A DNA stretch of 64,000 bases from Auriscalpium vulgare (Eukaryota; Basidiomycota; Agaricomycetes; Russulales; Auriscalpiaceae), in the NCBI GenBank assembly GCA_019915015.1, contig JAHBBC010000032.1:310001-374000 (forward strand), read 5' to 3'. Positions 1 to 9,764 of this stretch are shown here, in pieces. Position 1 is the first letter of the stretch. Each line of letters starts with the position of its first letter. Made by a program: the position numbers and the translations under genes. The notes beneath the pieces were generated by a model. The model was not told where the DNA came from and made no database searches. It saw only the letters and a program-made list of their open reading frames with translations.

Positions 1-802
1 TAACAGAGGAGGAGAAAGAGGTCGAGAAAAGGGGATTGATGAGCAGCTTGGTTTCACGGGATCCACCTGGAGGGAGGGATGGGTGATGTACGACGGGACA
101 ATGTTGTCCTGTACAGTCGCCCCGCCTCGACGGTGACGCGTACTACACAAGGAAGTGCAACTATGGGTTCAACGTCCAGGTATGCTGGATATCTTCTAAT
201 AGCTCCTGACTGACATATCTGTACACAGATTGCAATACACCGTCGAATCTACGAATCGTTGACTATTCGCTTGGCATGACGGTTCGCTCATGATGCATCT
301 GCATTTGAGCATACTGCAGCTGTCAAGCATACCGACTGGTTCTTCAGAGGTGACGAGTTTGCATGGGGTGACTCTGCGTACCCTGTCAGCTCGCGGACCA
401 TCCCAGTTCACAAGAAACCAGCGTCGTTAGACCGCTCAAATGCCTTATTCGACAAACACGTAGCTCGCCTACGCGTTCGCTCTGACACACCAGGTGCACT
501 CAAGGCCGATGGCAATCCCTTCGTGGCTTACGGCTCAATATCCGTTACAATCGGACCATATACGAGCGTGTCGGTGGATTTCATGTGCATCATCTTGCAC
601 AACGCAGTGCTCGACATCGAAGGATGGGCGAGTGGGACAAGCTTTGCGACTTGGCACTCACGTGCTCAGGAAGAGGACGATAGGGGGGAGCAGATGATCC
701 TATAGATGATGATATCACAGAGGATGATGATTGCGAGGCTAGGAGACGTGGCCTTGTGGCAGAAATAGTAGCCGCTCAACGAGCAGGACTTGTATAAATG
801 AA
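1..802 (+). pseudogene. PIF/Harbinger-type DDE transposase, 3' part, truncated by window edge
   Basis: Read across frames, the segment gives GWVMYDGTM near 80-120, LRIVDYSLGM near 250-285, DEFAWGDSAYP near 350-390 and then RWQSLRGLRLNIRYNR near 500-550, followed by VDFMCIILHNAVLDIEGWAS and a tail ending LVAEIVAAQRAG before TAA at about 795. This order is the catalytic DDE block and C-terminal end of PIF/Harbinger (DDE_Tnp_4) transposases, which cut and paste DNA together with a SANT-like partner protein. An intron is plausible at about 180-227 (donor gtatgct, acceptor tacacag). At least three frame changes and internal stops mean it cannot be active as written. The 5' half lies outside the window. 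The convergent gene downstream is the expected partner. Confidence in family is high; exact boundaries are uncertain. Confidence 0.75.
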
Positions 803-1035
803 CAGATTAAATCTGAGATTGTAAGAGTAAGAGAGATATAATCAGAAGAAGAAAGACTGTGTAGCATTAAATGAGAGGCTGCAGTTAGAAAGGACAAAAG
901 CAAAATGATCAGACTAAGCCTCGCTCCAACTCGTCTGGAACCACAGATGATCCTCGTCCAAGATCTCTGTCCAACTGGCTCTCATCCCAGGGAGGACTAT
1001 TTTCTCTCTGGCTTGTCATCTCGCTCTCGGGCTCA

Positions 1036-2495
1036 TCATCCGGAGGTGTCGATGCGCGCGGCAGAGATGAAGGCGTCGATGCAGCGGTTGACATAGAGCC
1101 CGTGCGTGAGATGGAACGAGCGGGCGTAGCGGCGGCGACAACCAGAGGAGGATTCTGAAGGCGCGATATATTTCACGGAGATCTTGAAGCTGCAGCTGAA
1201 GGTCATCGTCAAGTGCTTCCGACTTGCGGCGATACTCATCGTTCGTCACAAGCCAATCTGCAGCTCACGAAGAGGCGGTCGTGGCGATCGCGAGCGTCTT
1301 GGCGAAGACTATTCATGTCATCGCGCAGCCTGTCGACAGCTTTGCGGATGTCTCTTCTTTGACACCGCAAAGCTACGCCTGCCACATGAATTAGTCCACG
1401 TGCATTACCAACAACTAGTATTACTTACTCGATGGACTCTTCAGTATGTCTTGAATGCCGGTGCGTGACGTGGGCTTGAAGCGACCCTTCAAGCTCTCCA
1501 GCTTCTCTTCCGACAGGTGTGCGGGAGTCTTCTTCGCACTTGCTTGCGACGAGGCGGCACGCGGTTCTCTTTGGGAGTGTGTGGCGTCTGCGGTGGCGAT
1601 CCCGGGCCGGGTGCGGTCGCAGAAGAGTCTTGCGCGAGAGGCGCCGGGCCATCGTGAACGCGTAGGACGGGGTCTATGTCCTCTTCGCGCGGTTGCCGCA
1701 CAGGTGGCGCGTCGTCGGGAGGCTGATAGTGCACTGTGCGGTGACCGTCCGGACCAACCCCAGTCGTGATGATGATCGGGTTTCATTTGGGCGGGTGGCA
1801 AGGATCGCGTGAATTCGGGGGAGACAGCGAACTCGGCCTCGATCTCCTCTGCACAGGATGTGTTAGCCTCCAGCGTGCTCATCGGAGATCACAAAATGAA
1901 CTTACGCCAGATATTCTTGTGGCGTGCATCGGTATCCTCGGATGGGCCATCTGGCCCTATGTAGCAGACCAAATACTCATCTGGACCATCGTCGGCATCA
2001 CCTGTGTCGACGATGGCCTCATTCCCAGTGAGGACACCTCCACCCGTGCACTTAATGCGCCGAACCTTGGAGTGATAGGTGATGCGTAGCCTACACAAGC
2101 CTGTGAGCACGTATGAGGCATCCAATAAGGGTATGGACATACTGATTTATTTCCCGAGCACCTTTGCTCCCAGACTGACGAAATCCGAGTCCGGAGCATC
2201 CTTCCAGAGGATGCGAGCAAGCCGCTGACCCGCTGCGACCTTACTTTCTCCGCTTTTCTTCTGGAAAGATGTCAGTAACAAAGCCCAGATGATGCGTGGG
2301 CCACCTGCATACCTCACCACGCTTGTTACCAAACATAACCTTGCGATTTTGCGGCTGTTCGAGCTCCGTGATGAGCTGCAGGAGCAGCTCATTTGGCTTC
2401 TTATTTGTGCCCCAGCTGATGTTCTCCTCACGGGATTTCTTGCCCGGAGCTGTCTCAGGCTGGTCGGAGTCCGAGCGGCCGCGTTTCCGGGGCAT
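1036..2495 (-). pseudogene. Harbinger-associated SANT/Myb-like accessory protein, frame-broken
   Basis: The start at 2495 opens with MPRKRGRSDSDQPE, a basic nuclear-type leader, followed by ISWGTNKKPNELLLQLITEL and NRKVMFGNKRGE, a block I recognise from basidiomycete proteins with a SANT/Myb-like domain. Further segments follow in order in other frames: SGESKVAAGQRLA (about 2220-2250), VRRIKCTGGGVLTG (about 2040), YIGPDGPSEDTDARHKNIW (about 1900-1950), VHYQPPDDAPP-like (about 1720), and a charged helical C-terminal region. In Harbinger elements the equivalent second protein helps bring the transposase to its ends. It converges on the transposase fragment at 1-802, so the two probably belong to one element. 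Introns and single-base frame breaks are mixed here and I cannot separate all of them. Confidence 0.65.
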
Positions 2496-2582
2496 TAAGA
2501 GAGTAGGAGAGTGTAGATTAAGGAGGTATCGCGAGGGAATGAGTGTGTGAGACACGAAGACGCCGCACAACGCGAGCGTCAC

Positions 2583-3346
2583 CTAAAGTCACACGATTGT
2601 CAACATCGGGTCACTTATGCCGCGGGCCGAATCGAAAACGAAAGGCGTTTGAAAACGAAACGGAAACGAAAACGGTCTACTCTGAGCTCCCCTATTGGCA
2701 GGCATTTGCACGACAGCTCGTGGTCGTGATGGAAAGAATTCTACGCCATCCCACTGAACGTTATCACGTCGTATGGTACCATTAGAGCATGGTCAAAACG
2801 AATGAAAGCTAAACAAGGGGAGACAGAAGAAGCGCGAAAGCGTGAAGGCGAAAGGATATGAGAGGCCATGTAGACACGATGGAGAGATGATGACGAAAAC
2901 ATGCAAAGCAGGATTCAACGCAAAGCTCTACCGTCACTAGCACGGTGCCACAGCCTTCGTGTCCACCTTAGTGCGAGTTGGGCGGTGTCGCAGCCAGCTC
3001 CGCGTCGTACGGAATGCCAGCCAGCTTCCGCGGACATCTATCTCAAAAGGGTGAGGCAGTTGATCGGTCATAAGAACAAGGATACATACGGGCTACAGAA
3101 TGTTCCTTTTCCGACGGCGGCTGCCGACGGTCCAAGGACGGCACACAGCCTAATGTGACAGCGGACAGGAAACACGAAATAGCACCGCCACGAGCTGGAT
3201 GAAGCATCAAATGTCTGGCAGAAATCTAAAAGGGCGGTTGCTTACAAGGCTTCACCTCCGGCGATGGGATCGGGGACGGTGTCGCTGTTAGCCTTATCTT
3301 GAACGATTCGAACCAGCGGCGAACAGTCGAGGCCCGCAATGGCCGT
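2583..3346. other. Intergenic; right half duplicated at about 39.4-39.8 kb
   Basis: No convincing gene. From about 3110 to 3400 the sequence matches, with many small differences, the stretch 39515-39800, including ccgacggtccaag, acgattcgaacca and ggcatggaatgtgagcga-like strings. Both lie just downstream of a family A copy (A1 and A6), so the duplicated block extends beyond the genes. The short ORFs on the plus strand do not resemble each other well enough to call. Confidence 0.5.
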
Positions 3347-4600
3347 TCAGGATGTTGTACTGCGCCATGGAATGTGAGCGAACAAGGTAAGGGGAAAGAT
3401 TGATCGCGGCGTACTTGACGAAGTGCGTGACGGCGGGGACGAAGCAGCTACCTCTTTCCTGGAATGAGATTCTGCTGAAGATGTTGCCTCGGACCCATCC
3501 TGATGTCCGCGCTCTCGCTCTTGGTCCAATCTCTCAAGTGATGCATAGCGGCGCTGTTGCGCCTCCGCGATGATCCTGAAGAGCATGTTCAGCGCAGTCA
3601 AGTTATAAGAAAGGACAGAACTCACTTCTCTACTGCTGCGATCTCGTCCCATAACAGAGTTGCACTTGCAAGCTCTTCTACTGTCGATATGTCGAGCTCG
3701 AAATTCACCACGGGTACAAATTGATAACGCGGGTCCTCTTCTTCTGACAACCACTGCCCAGCTGCCAAGAATGAAGGAAAGCCAGAGAGGACAGATCCAT
3801 CGTCCGAACTGTGGTTGGATTCCGATTCTGCAGTTGGTTTTGCCTCCCGCGGATCGCCGGCATCAGCTGGGGCAGGGCTGATGTCATGGATGCAGTGGAT
3901 ACGTGAGACGCGAGCGAGGCGGTCTCGAGTTCGACTGCGTGCTGTGAGATATTTTCGGGGATGGCATCCGGAGGTTTTTCACGCGCGTCACATAGAGCTT
4001 GCCAGCGCACGGCATCGGCACTCGTGTAGGCCACGACGTCCAGGCATTGACCAAGGGTTAGCGTAGGAGATAATGAGTGGTCTATCTCTCCAGCAACGCT
4101 CGTGACCCGAAGGGTGAAGATAGATGACGAGTGTAGGTAAAGGTCGTTCCACAATAATGGCGGAGACGGTGTTAAAGCCGGGCGAGCGGATGAGTAGCAG
4201 GTGCAATTGCAATGCACATTTGTTCGTCAACAAGAGTCTCCCCTGATGGAATCGGGAGGCCGCGACTGAGTACATAACAGGAGCACCTGTGGTATCGTCG
4301 ATCAGGCATGGGCAGATCGATTGCCTGCAAAGTCCTACGTCAATAAGCCCGATCACTACACTTATCGCAGCTTACCTGGGTGACATACCCAACGTATTTC
4401 CTCGTGCATAGATTTCGCGCTGCCTCTGTTGCCATAGGATCTTCGAGAGTCTCCACGGTCGCCACAGGATCCAGCGTGAAGACGACGAAGGCCCCATAAG
4501 CGGGGAAGTTGTATGCGGTACGAGTCAACGGTATTGACTCATCAGCAGGCTTGTCCAGCTCAACCAGAGCCTTCTCAAACATGGCCTCGAAGTCGTCCAT
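3347..4600 (-). pseudogene. Family A protein copy A1 (uncharacterised, multicopy)
   Basis: Exon 1 is 4376-4600: ATG at 4600, 75 codons, with the family core YGAFVVFTLDPVATVETL and ending KYVGYVTQ before a clean GTAAGC donor. Exon 2 begins near 4324 after TGCAG with AIDLPMPDRRYHRCSCYVLS, then WNDLYLHSSSIFTLRVTSVA and LDVVAYTSADAVRWQAL. The later family motif FVPVVNFELDISTVEELA is present near 3640-3715 but in a different frame from exon 2, and a charged stretch RRYASLERLDQERERGHQD follows. No function is known to me for this family. No signal peptide or membrane segment is visible. It is divergent from B1 (start 5149), 548 bp away. Closest sibling in the window is A6. The frame change makes it broken as written, or reflects a base-calling error. 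Confidence 0.6.
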
Positions 4601-5148
4601 GGCGCAGCCGGTAGAGGGAGGTGGCAGAGATACACACCCACTGGGTGCGTTGTGCTGGCCGCAGCGGAGCCAGAAAAGCCGGACCGTGCCGAATGCCGTG
4701 ACCGGCGTCCTGTCTCCAGTAGCCGCCGGTTAGTCCTACGCAACAACTTCGATTTCAGTCAGCAAAAGCGCATTTCCTACCCTACTTGATCGCCAAATGA
4801 CGAATCACTTCACCTGTAACCGGTCACCAGCCACAGTCTGCTTCCCCCACAGCACCGCCCGCCCACAAGGAGTCCCGAGTCCAGACGATGCCGTGACTCG
4901 GAGCTATGCCAGTGTATCCTGGGCCACACCCTTGCAGTCACTGATCGATCCGATGAGGTATACAAGTTGCACCGTCTCCGTTCTCTGTGAGAAATTCCTC
5001 CGCTCTATCGTCATTTTTCCCATGCAGTTCCAGGTTCCTTGATATCCTTACTTGTGTCACATGAAGGCCCGCTCCTAGGATCCCCCAGTTCTCCCGCCGC
5101 AACAACTTCACAGCACGCCCTCACCTTCAGCACCGTTGGATCACCAAG
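4601..5148. promoter_or_regulatory. Shared 548-bp upstream region of divergent pair A1/B1
   Basis: The two start codons face away from each other across this stretch, which has no convincing coding content. It must hold the promoters of both genes or one bidirectional promoter. I cannot assign a core promoter element with confidence. Confidence 0.4.
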
Positions 5149-5845
5149 ATGAATCGACAGGGTGCACAGACTGGTGGCCTGAGGCAAGGCTATGTCTATG
5201 CTGGACTCGAGTCGATGAACACCCCGGCGCGACACGGTCTGCAGTTGGAGAGCAACGTTGCCCTACCCTCCGTCAATACGCTGCAGACTTCGAGTACCTT
5301 GAATAGCGTTCTCTACACGTACCCAGGAGACAAGAAAAGTCGCCCATGCCTCGTCATGCGTATTGACAGGGACCGAAGACTGGACAACTTACGAAGCCGA
5401 TCATTTGCATCATGGGCACTTTCGATGGCACTCCTCGGGATGACCTGGCAAGGTTTTATCGATTTCACCTCACGCCTGTCTTCCCAACCCTGCGGTGCGA
5501 GAATCCGAATTTGTGCTCCATACAAGATCGCAGTGGAAGACCAAGAAATGGGACGCTTGGCTCCTATGTTTCATGTATCCTGCGACAGATACGATTACCA
5601 CACTGTGGCACGGCTCGGAGGAGGGTGATGGCTACCATTTGGACGACGCGAACATGCGCGATCTTCAAGCGGAGGTTTGGAAGAAACAAAGTGCTTGGCA
5701 AAAGTATATGGCGGATCCAGGCAACAAACGAAAAATGCAGGATGACTTTATGGTGGGTAGTACACTCCCCGTTTCCCAATAATTTTACTGATGAGTATAT
5801 AAATCGCAGGATTATCTCCACCGGCTCATAAAGGGGGGGAAAAAA
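5149..5845 (+). pseudogene. Family B protein copy B1 (uncharacterised)
   Basis: The main exon is 5149-5752, starting with MNRQGAQTGGLRQG and then YVYAGLESMNTPARHGLQL, ALPSVNTLQ, SRPCLVMRIDRD, MGTFDGTPRDDLARF and, in the last frame, TRSQWKTKKWDAWLLCF and KRKMQDDFM before a GTGGGT donor. The homologous order in B4 shows that two single-base frame shifts split this copy (near 5400 and near 5490-5500). After a 57-nt intron ending ATCGCAG comes a 36-nt micro-exon at 5810-5845 (DYLHRLIKGGKK) and a GTGAGT donor, so further exons follow that I cannot place. No recognised domain; no membrane segment. Divergent partner is A1. Confidence 0.6.
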
Positions 5846-6917
5846 GTGAGTTCGGAGTGCCTGCGCCGCCTCATTCCCTGAACTGTATCCTGCATCCTGC
5901 CAGGTCCGACAGTCACACCTTCGGCCAGCCGGCCCCTCTACAGTATCCCGGAGATGAATCCGACCATACAACATAATCTGAATTGGGCTCAGGTCTGTCC
6001 GATTCCAAACTGACAAGCATGGACGGCCCGCTGAAGAGAAAGGCGGATCACTAGTCAACGGCGTCATCTTCCACGTACAGTGCGCACCCGACCGGACACC
6101 ATCAGTCCGCGCCTGTTGCGGTGAGCCAGTATTCAAAGCACAAGATATACACATCCTGATTCAATGTCGCCGTGATAGGGCTGGGGTTCCGAACAAAGCT
6201 CGTATCCCACAGCGGGAGTCACTGTATGTATCATCTTCCTGGCCCCCGCTAGTTGTCTGAGCTCTTTATCCAGAGCACGGCTCGAACACACCCGAATCAC
6301 CGCTCTCAATCATGGCAGGGTGTATTTATCAATGCTGCGATGTATAGATTGTCGACTGATTGCACGACAGCCTCAATACTCGCATTCCCAAGCTGCCAGC
6401 AATGACGCGTCGCAGGTGATCTTATGCGCAAAGGCATATGCCATGCCTGATGTTGACAGAATGCGTTGCACAGGAGGGGTGGACAGTGGTTGAGTCGAAG
6501 AAGACGAAGCAACTCCGAAAACTCAAAGAGGTGTGTTCTACGCCTGCATTCTGAGTATTAATGAACTAGTGAATAGGCGTTCGCAACGATTCGAAACAAC
6601 CGGCTCGCAGAACAACAGTCGCGGCGCTGAGCGGCACTGAGCCAGGTCGTATGGTTCTTTGAGGATGAAACAAGGTCGTAAAGACAGAAGTGGAGAGGAG
6701 GAGGATGTTGACTATGCACAGTTACTTCAGAATATCTATGGCGGCTGCATTCAGCTTGCACCCCCGTATATGCATTCATACGCCTCCGACGTGTGCGCAT
6801 CGCTGCGGGTCTGCGCATCATACCTGTGCGCCTGCAGCCTACCTAGTGTCAACCAGTCCGCCGCTGTCCCGGCGCCGCGAAGTCCGGCAGTAGGGGGTTG
6901 GGGCACACGCGCCGGCC
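5846..6917. other. No gene recognised
   Basis: The 3' end of B1 should lie in the first few hundred bases, but no homologous exon can be tracked. The rest has only short open frames on both strands without recognisable motifs. Confidence 0.4.
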
Positions 6918-8712
6918 TACGCCACACGCCAGACCAGGGTCAGCAGATCGAGCGCGAGGAGCAAGTTCCAGCCCACGGTGACACCGTGGTGTGTGCCACC
7001 AAACACGGCGTACATCGTGCCGCGTGCAATGGACACGGAGTACTCGAGGAGGTCGCGGGAAGGGCTAGTACGGCGGGTCTCCTCCATGGTCGTGATTTGG
7101 CTCCATTTTTTCGGCGTCGACGGCGTCGAGCAAGCGGCTGCCGGAGGGTGCTAGGGCGGCGGGTGCCATGCATGCATCCAGCAGATCCAGGTAATGCAGA
7201 TCGCGATGGTAGAGCACCAGCGACTTCACGCGGCACAGCAGACATAGAACCGACTTGCATGTCGATAAGAACTTGAGACTCGGCGCCACACGTCGACACT
7301 TTGGACATACCTCACCAGACAGAGCTGGCGAATTCGAAGCGCGGCTGGCCAACATTGACGTTCTTCTTGAGCCCTATATTGAGAGCGCGCACCTGCAAGG
7401 CAGAATTGGTGAGGGGGACTCATGGCGAAGCCTAGTGATCTGGTTGACGCATAGTTGACGCGTCGCATGGCTTCCATATTGACCGGCGCGGGACCGCGTG
7501 TATGTCGCAGCCTGCCGTGACCACAGGCAGTGGGACCCCGCGCTCGTGAACAAGTGAGTCGAGCGATTCATTTCGCAAGGAAAGAGAATTTGTTTAAAGA
7601 AAGAAAGGTGAGGAGAGCTAGTGCAGATGACGCGGTGACGCGAGCGGGCTGGCGCTGCCATCTGTTCTGTCCGAGGTTCCACTTGTCTCTCGCATCCGAA
7701 AGCATCCTCTCCGCGCGCGCTTCGAGCTTCCGTCGCTTGCGCACGACCTTCTCCGCAAGGCGAGCGTACTCTTTGTCGACCATGTCCTGGTCGATGACCC
7801 AGCGCCGCACCGGCGCTTCCTTGACGTCAATAAGGCCCACGCACAGTGCAGGAATGTCCTCTCTATGCTCCATAGGCTGTGCCCGCACGTAGATGTCGAC
7901 GCGCTCGCGGATCATGTAGACATGCGGAACATCCTCCGGCGCGTTCTAAGAACAATGTCAGCTTGGTTTCAACTGGGAGGCAGGGAAAGCATACCAGAGC
8001 CAGTTTCTCCAGAATGTGTTCGCCCTTCATAGGATTCGCAGTCGACTTATCCACGTCGTCCGTTTTGACCTCCTCCGCAACGGCGTCCTGATTCGCCCTG
8101 AACAAGTTGGCACCCGACGCGTCCTCGTCCTGCACGGTCTTCTTGTACATCTCACTGCGCGCCCTGCCGGGCAGCCGGCGGCGCATGGTCCCGCTCTTGC
8201 GCTGCACCTTGTCCTCGATCTCAACGTCGGAGTCATTGTCGATGTGGACCTTACACTCGGGCCGGTGCAGCTCCGGGAAAGGGTTAAGCGCGATATGGTC
8301 TTGAGGATGTCACATTGTTACATGCCGGACAAACTGGGCTATTGAGCTGTACACATACTTTGCCTGCAATGATGCTCTCAGGACACTGTCGCGACAGTTG
8401 ACTGAGCCTACTTACGCTGTCCGTAAAACTGAACACCGTCAAAACGTGCGGCATTCCTGTGAAATTATCAACATCATACGACAAGAGGTGGCGTTCAAGC
8501 TCACCGTCAAATATTTGCAGGATGAAACCCGGGCACAGCAGTCAACAGTGATATATCGCAACCCACCATGCGATGCTCACGTTGGTAGGCTTCGTGAACT
8601 TCCCCGCGTTTCCCGCTGACGCCGGCCGTCCATACTCCTCCGGATGCGCTACCCTGTGCGCCGTGTACATGATCTCATCGCGCAGTAGTTTCCGTCCCGG
8701 CTAAGACGTACA
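6918..8712 (-). CDS. Uncharacterised multi-exon protein
   Basis: A run of protein-like segments can be followed in order on the minus strand: KLLRDEIMYTAHRVAHPEEY near 8680-8640, a short PHVLTVFSF segment near 8450, then FPELHRPECKVHIDNDSDVE near 8280-8200 continuing into a basic, acidic-patched region (8200-8000), APEDVPHVYMIRERVDIYV near 7940-7890, DIPALCVGLIDVKEAPVRRW (7860-7800) and a coiled, highly charged stretch VDKEYARLAEKVVRKRRKLE. The end shows VRALNIGLKKNVNVGQPRFE (7390-7335), HRDLHYLDLLDACMAP, and a terminal RDLLEYSVSIARGTMYAVFG with a hydrophobic last helix, stopping at TAG 6918-6920. I do not recognise the family. The start is not resolved, and some frame changes between segments look like short introns. 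Confidence 0.45.
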
Positions 8713-8789
8713 GCGGGCAAAAGTCGCCCAGAGAGCCTCGCATAATGGGCAATATCAAAGAATGAGTCAGCTGCCTGTGAAGCCAACAA

Positions 8790-9420
8790 GCTTCAGCACA
8801 GCGCAAAGACATATATGATAGAAAGCGCACTCGTTCGTTGCATATTGCTGGATCTGCGAACGAATTTCAAAGGGTTGGCATTCGGATCCTCCCCGAGGAT
8901 TTCTTCACGAAGCTCATGAGTTCCTGCGAATGCCGAGACAGTTGTGACGTCAAGATCGTGGAAAACAGCTGAGGTTAACTGGTCGACGGAGTCCTCGCAG
9001 TTCGGGAAATTGATGCGCTGCCGGCAGCCTCTGCAGCCTCTGAACGGTGTTGGCGAAAGGCAAAACATGAGGAAGGTGGATGTCCTATGGTAGGGGGTAT
9101 ATAGGTCGGGAAGTGGTGTTGCGAGACCTTGATCGAGGATAGCGAAAGGATGAGGCAGTCGCACCATTGACATCTGCGAGTTTCCTTCGGCAAGTCATGA
9201 ACCTACGATATGAAATGATGGGTTAGCCATCCGCATCGTGAGTGGAGAAACTAAGCAGGCGCACCGAGTTCACGAATCCTACAAGCAAGAGCGAGAGAGG
9301 GACCGGGCCTGCTCAATCACGATAGGATCCCCCAATGCTTGCAACGTGGCGAATGGACATAGCTTGAAGACGATAGACACCCCAGCCTCAGATATGAGCT
9401 AGCTATCGTGTCCCAAAGGT
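8790..9420 (-). pseudogene. Family A relic A2
   Basis: A strongly decayed family A copy. The exon 1 core is seen as SEAGVSIVFKLCPFATLQAL followed by GDPIVIEQARS near 9400-9290, aligning to GAFVVFTLDPVATVEALxDP. The exon 2 start is seen as DLPKETRRCQWCDCLILS near 9190-9130, where siblings have DLPxPxRRYxxCxxYILS. The later motif is FHDLDVTTVSAFAGTHELRE near 8960-8900. Stops and frame changes separate these blocks. No family B partner is visible on the other side, unlike A1 and A3. Confidence 0.5.
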
Positions 9421-9764
9421 TCGGAGAAGTACGCTGGCATGGTGGTTGAGGAGAGAGCAGTGCCACGATCGATCCGAGCGTGGGTGGTGCAGGTCGGCGC
9501 TGGCGTCGAGCAGTCGGCACTTCTGCGCTTGGGTAACGTGCATGCTCCTTCCACATTCCTAACCGATAACTTACTGCACGCATGAGGACATGGGTCGCAT
9601 TGCAGAATCGAGAGGGAAGCGGTCAAGCAGCCAGGCTTGGTTGGGGTCAAGTGAGAAGGCTCGGCCCGAGATAACGCCGCGCGGAAACTACTACATAAAT
9701 GTAGGTCCCCACCAATTAGCATATTTGCTTTGAAGTTTTTGGTAACGTCTTGCGAGCAGCTCAG
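9421..9764. other. Intergenic, nothing recognised
   Basis: Lies between A2 and the 3' end of A3. One minus-strand open frame continues from A2 through it but shows no family motif. Confidence 0.35.
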
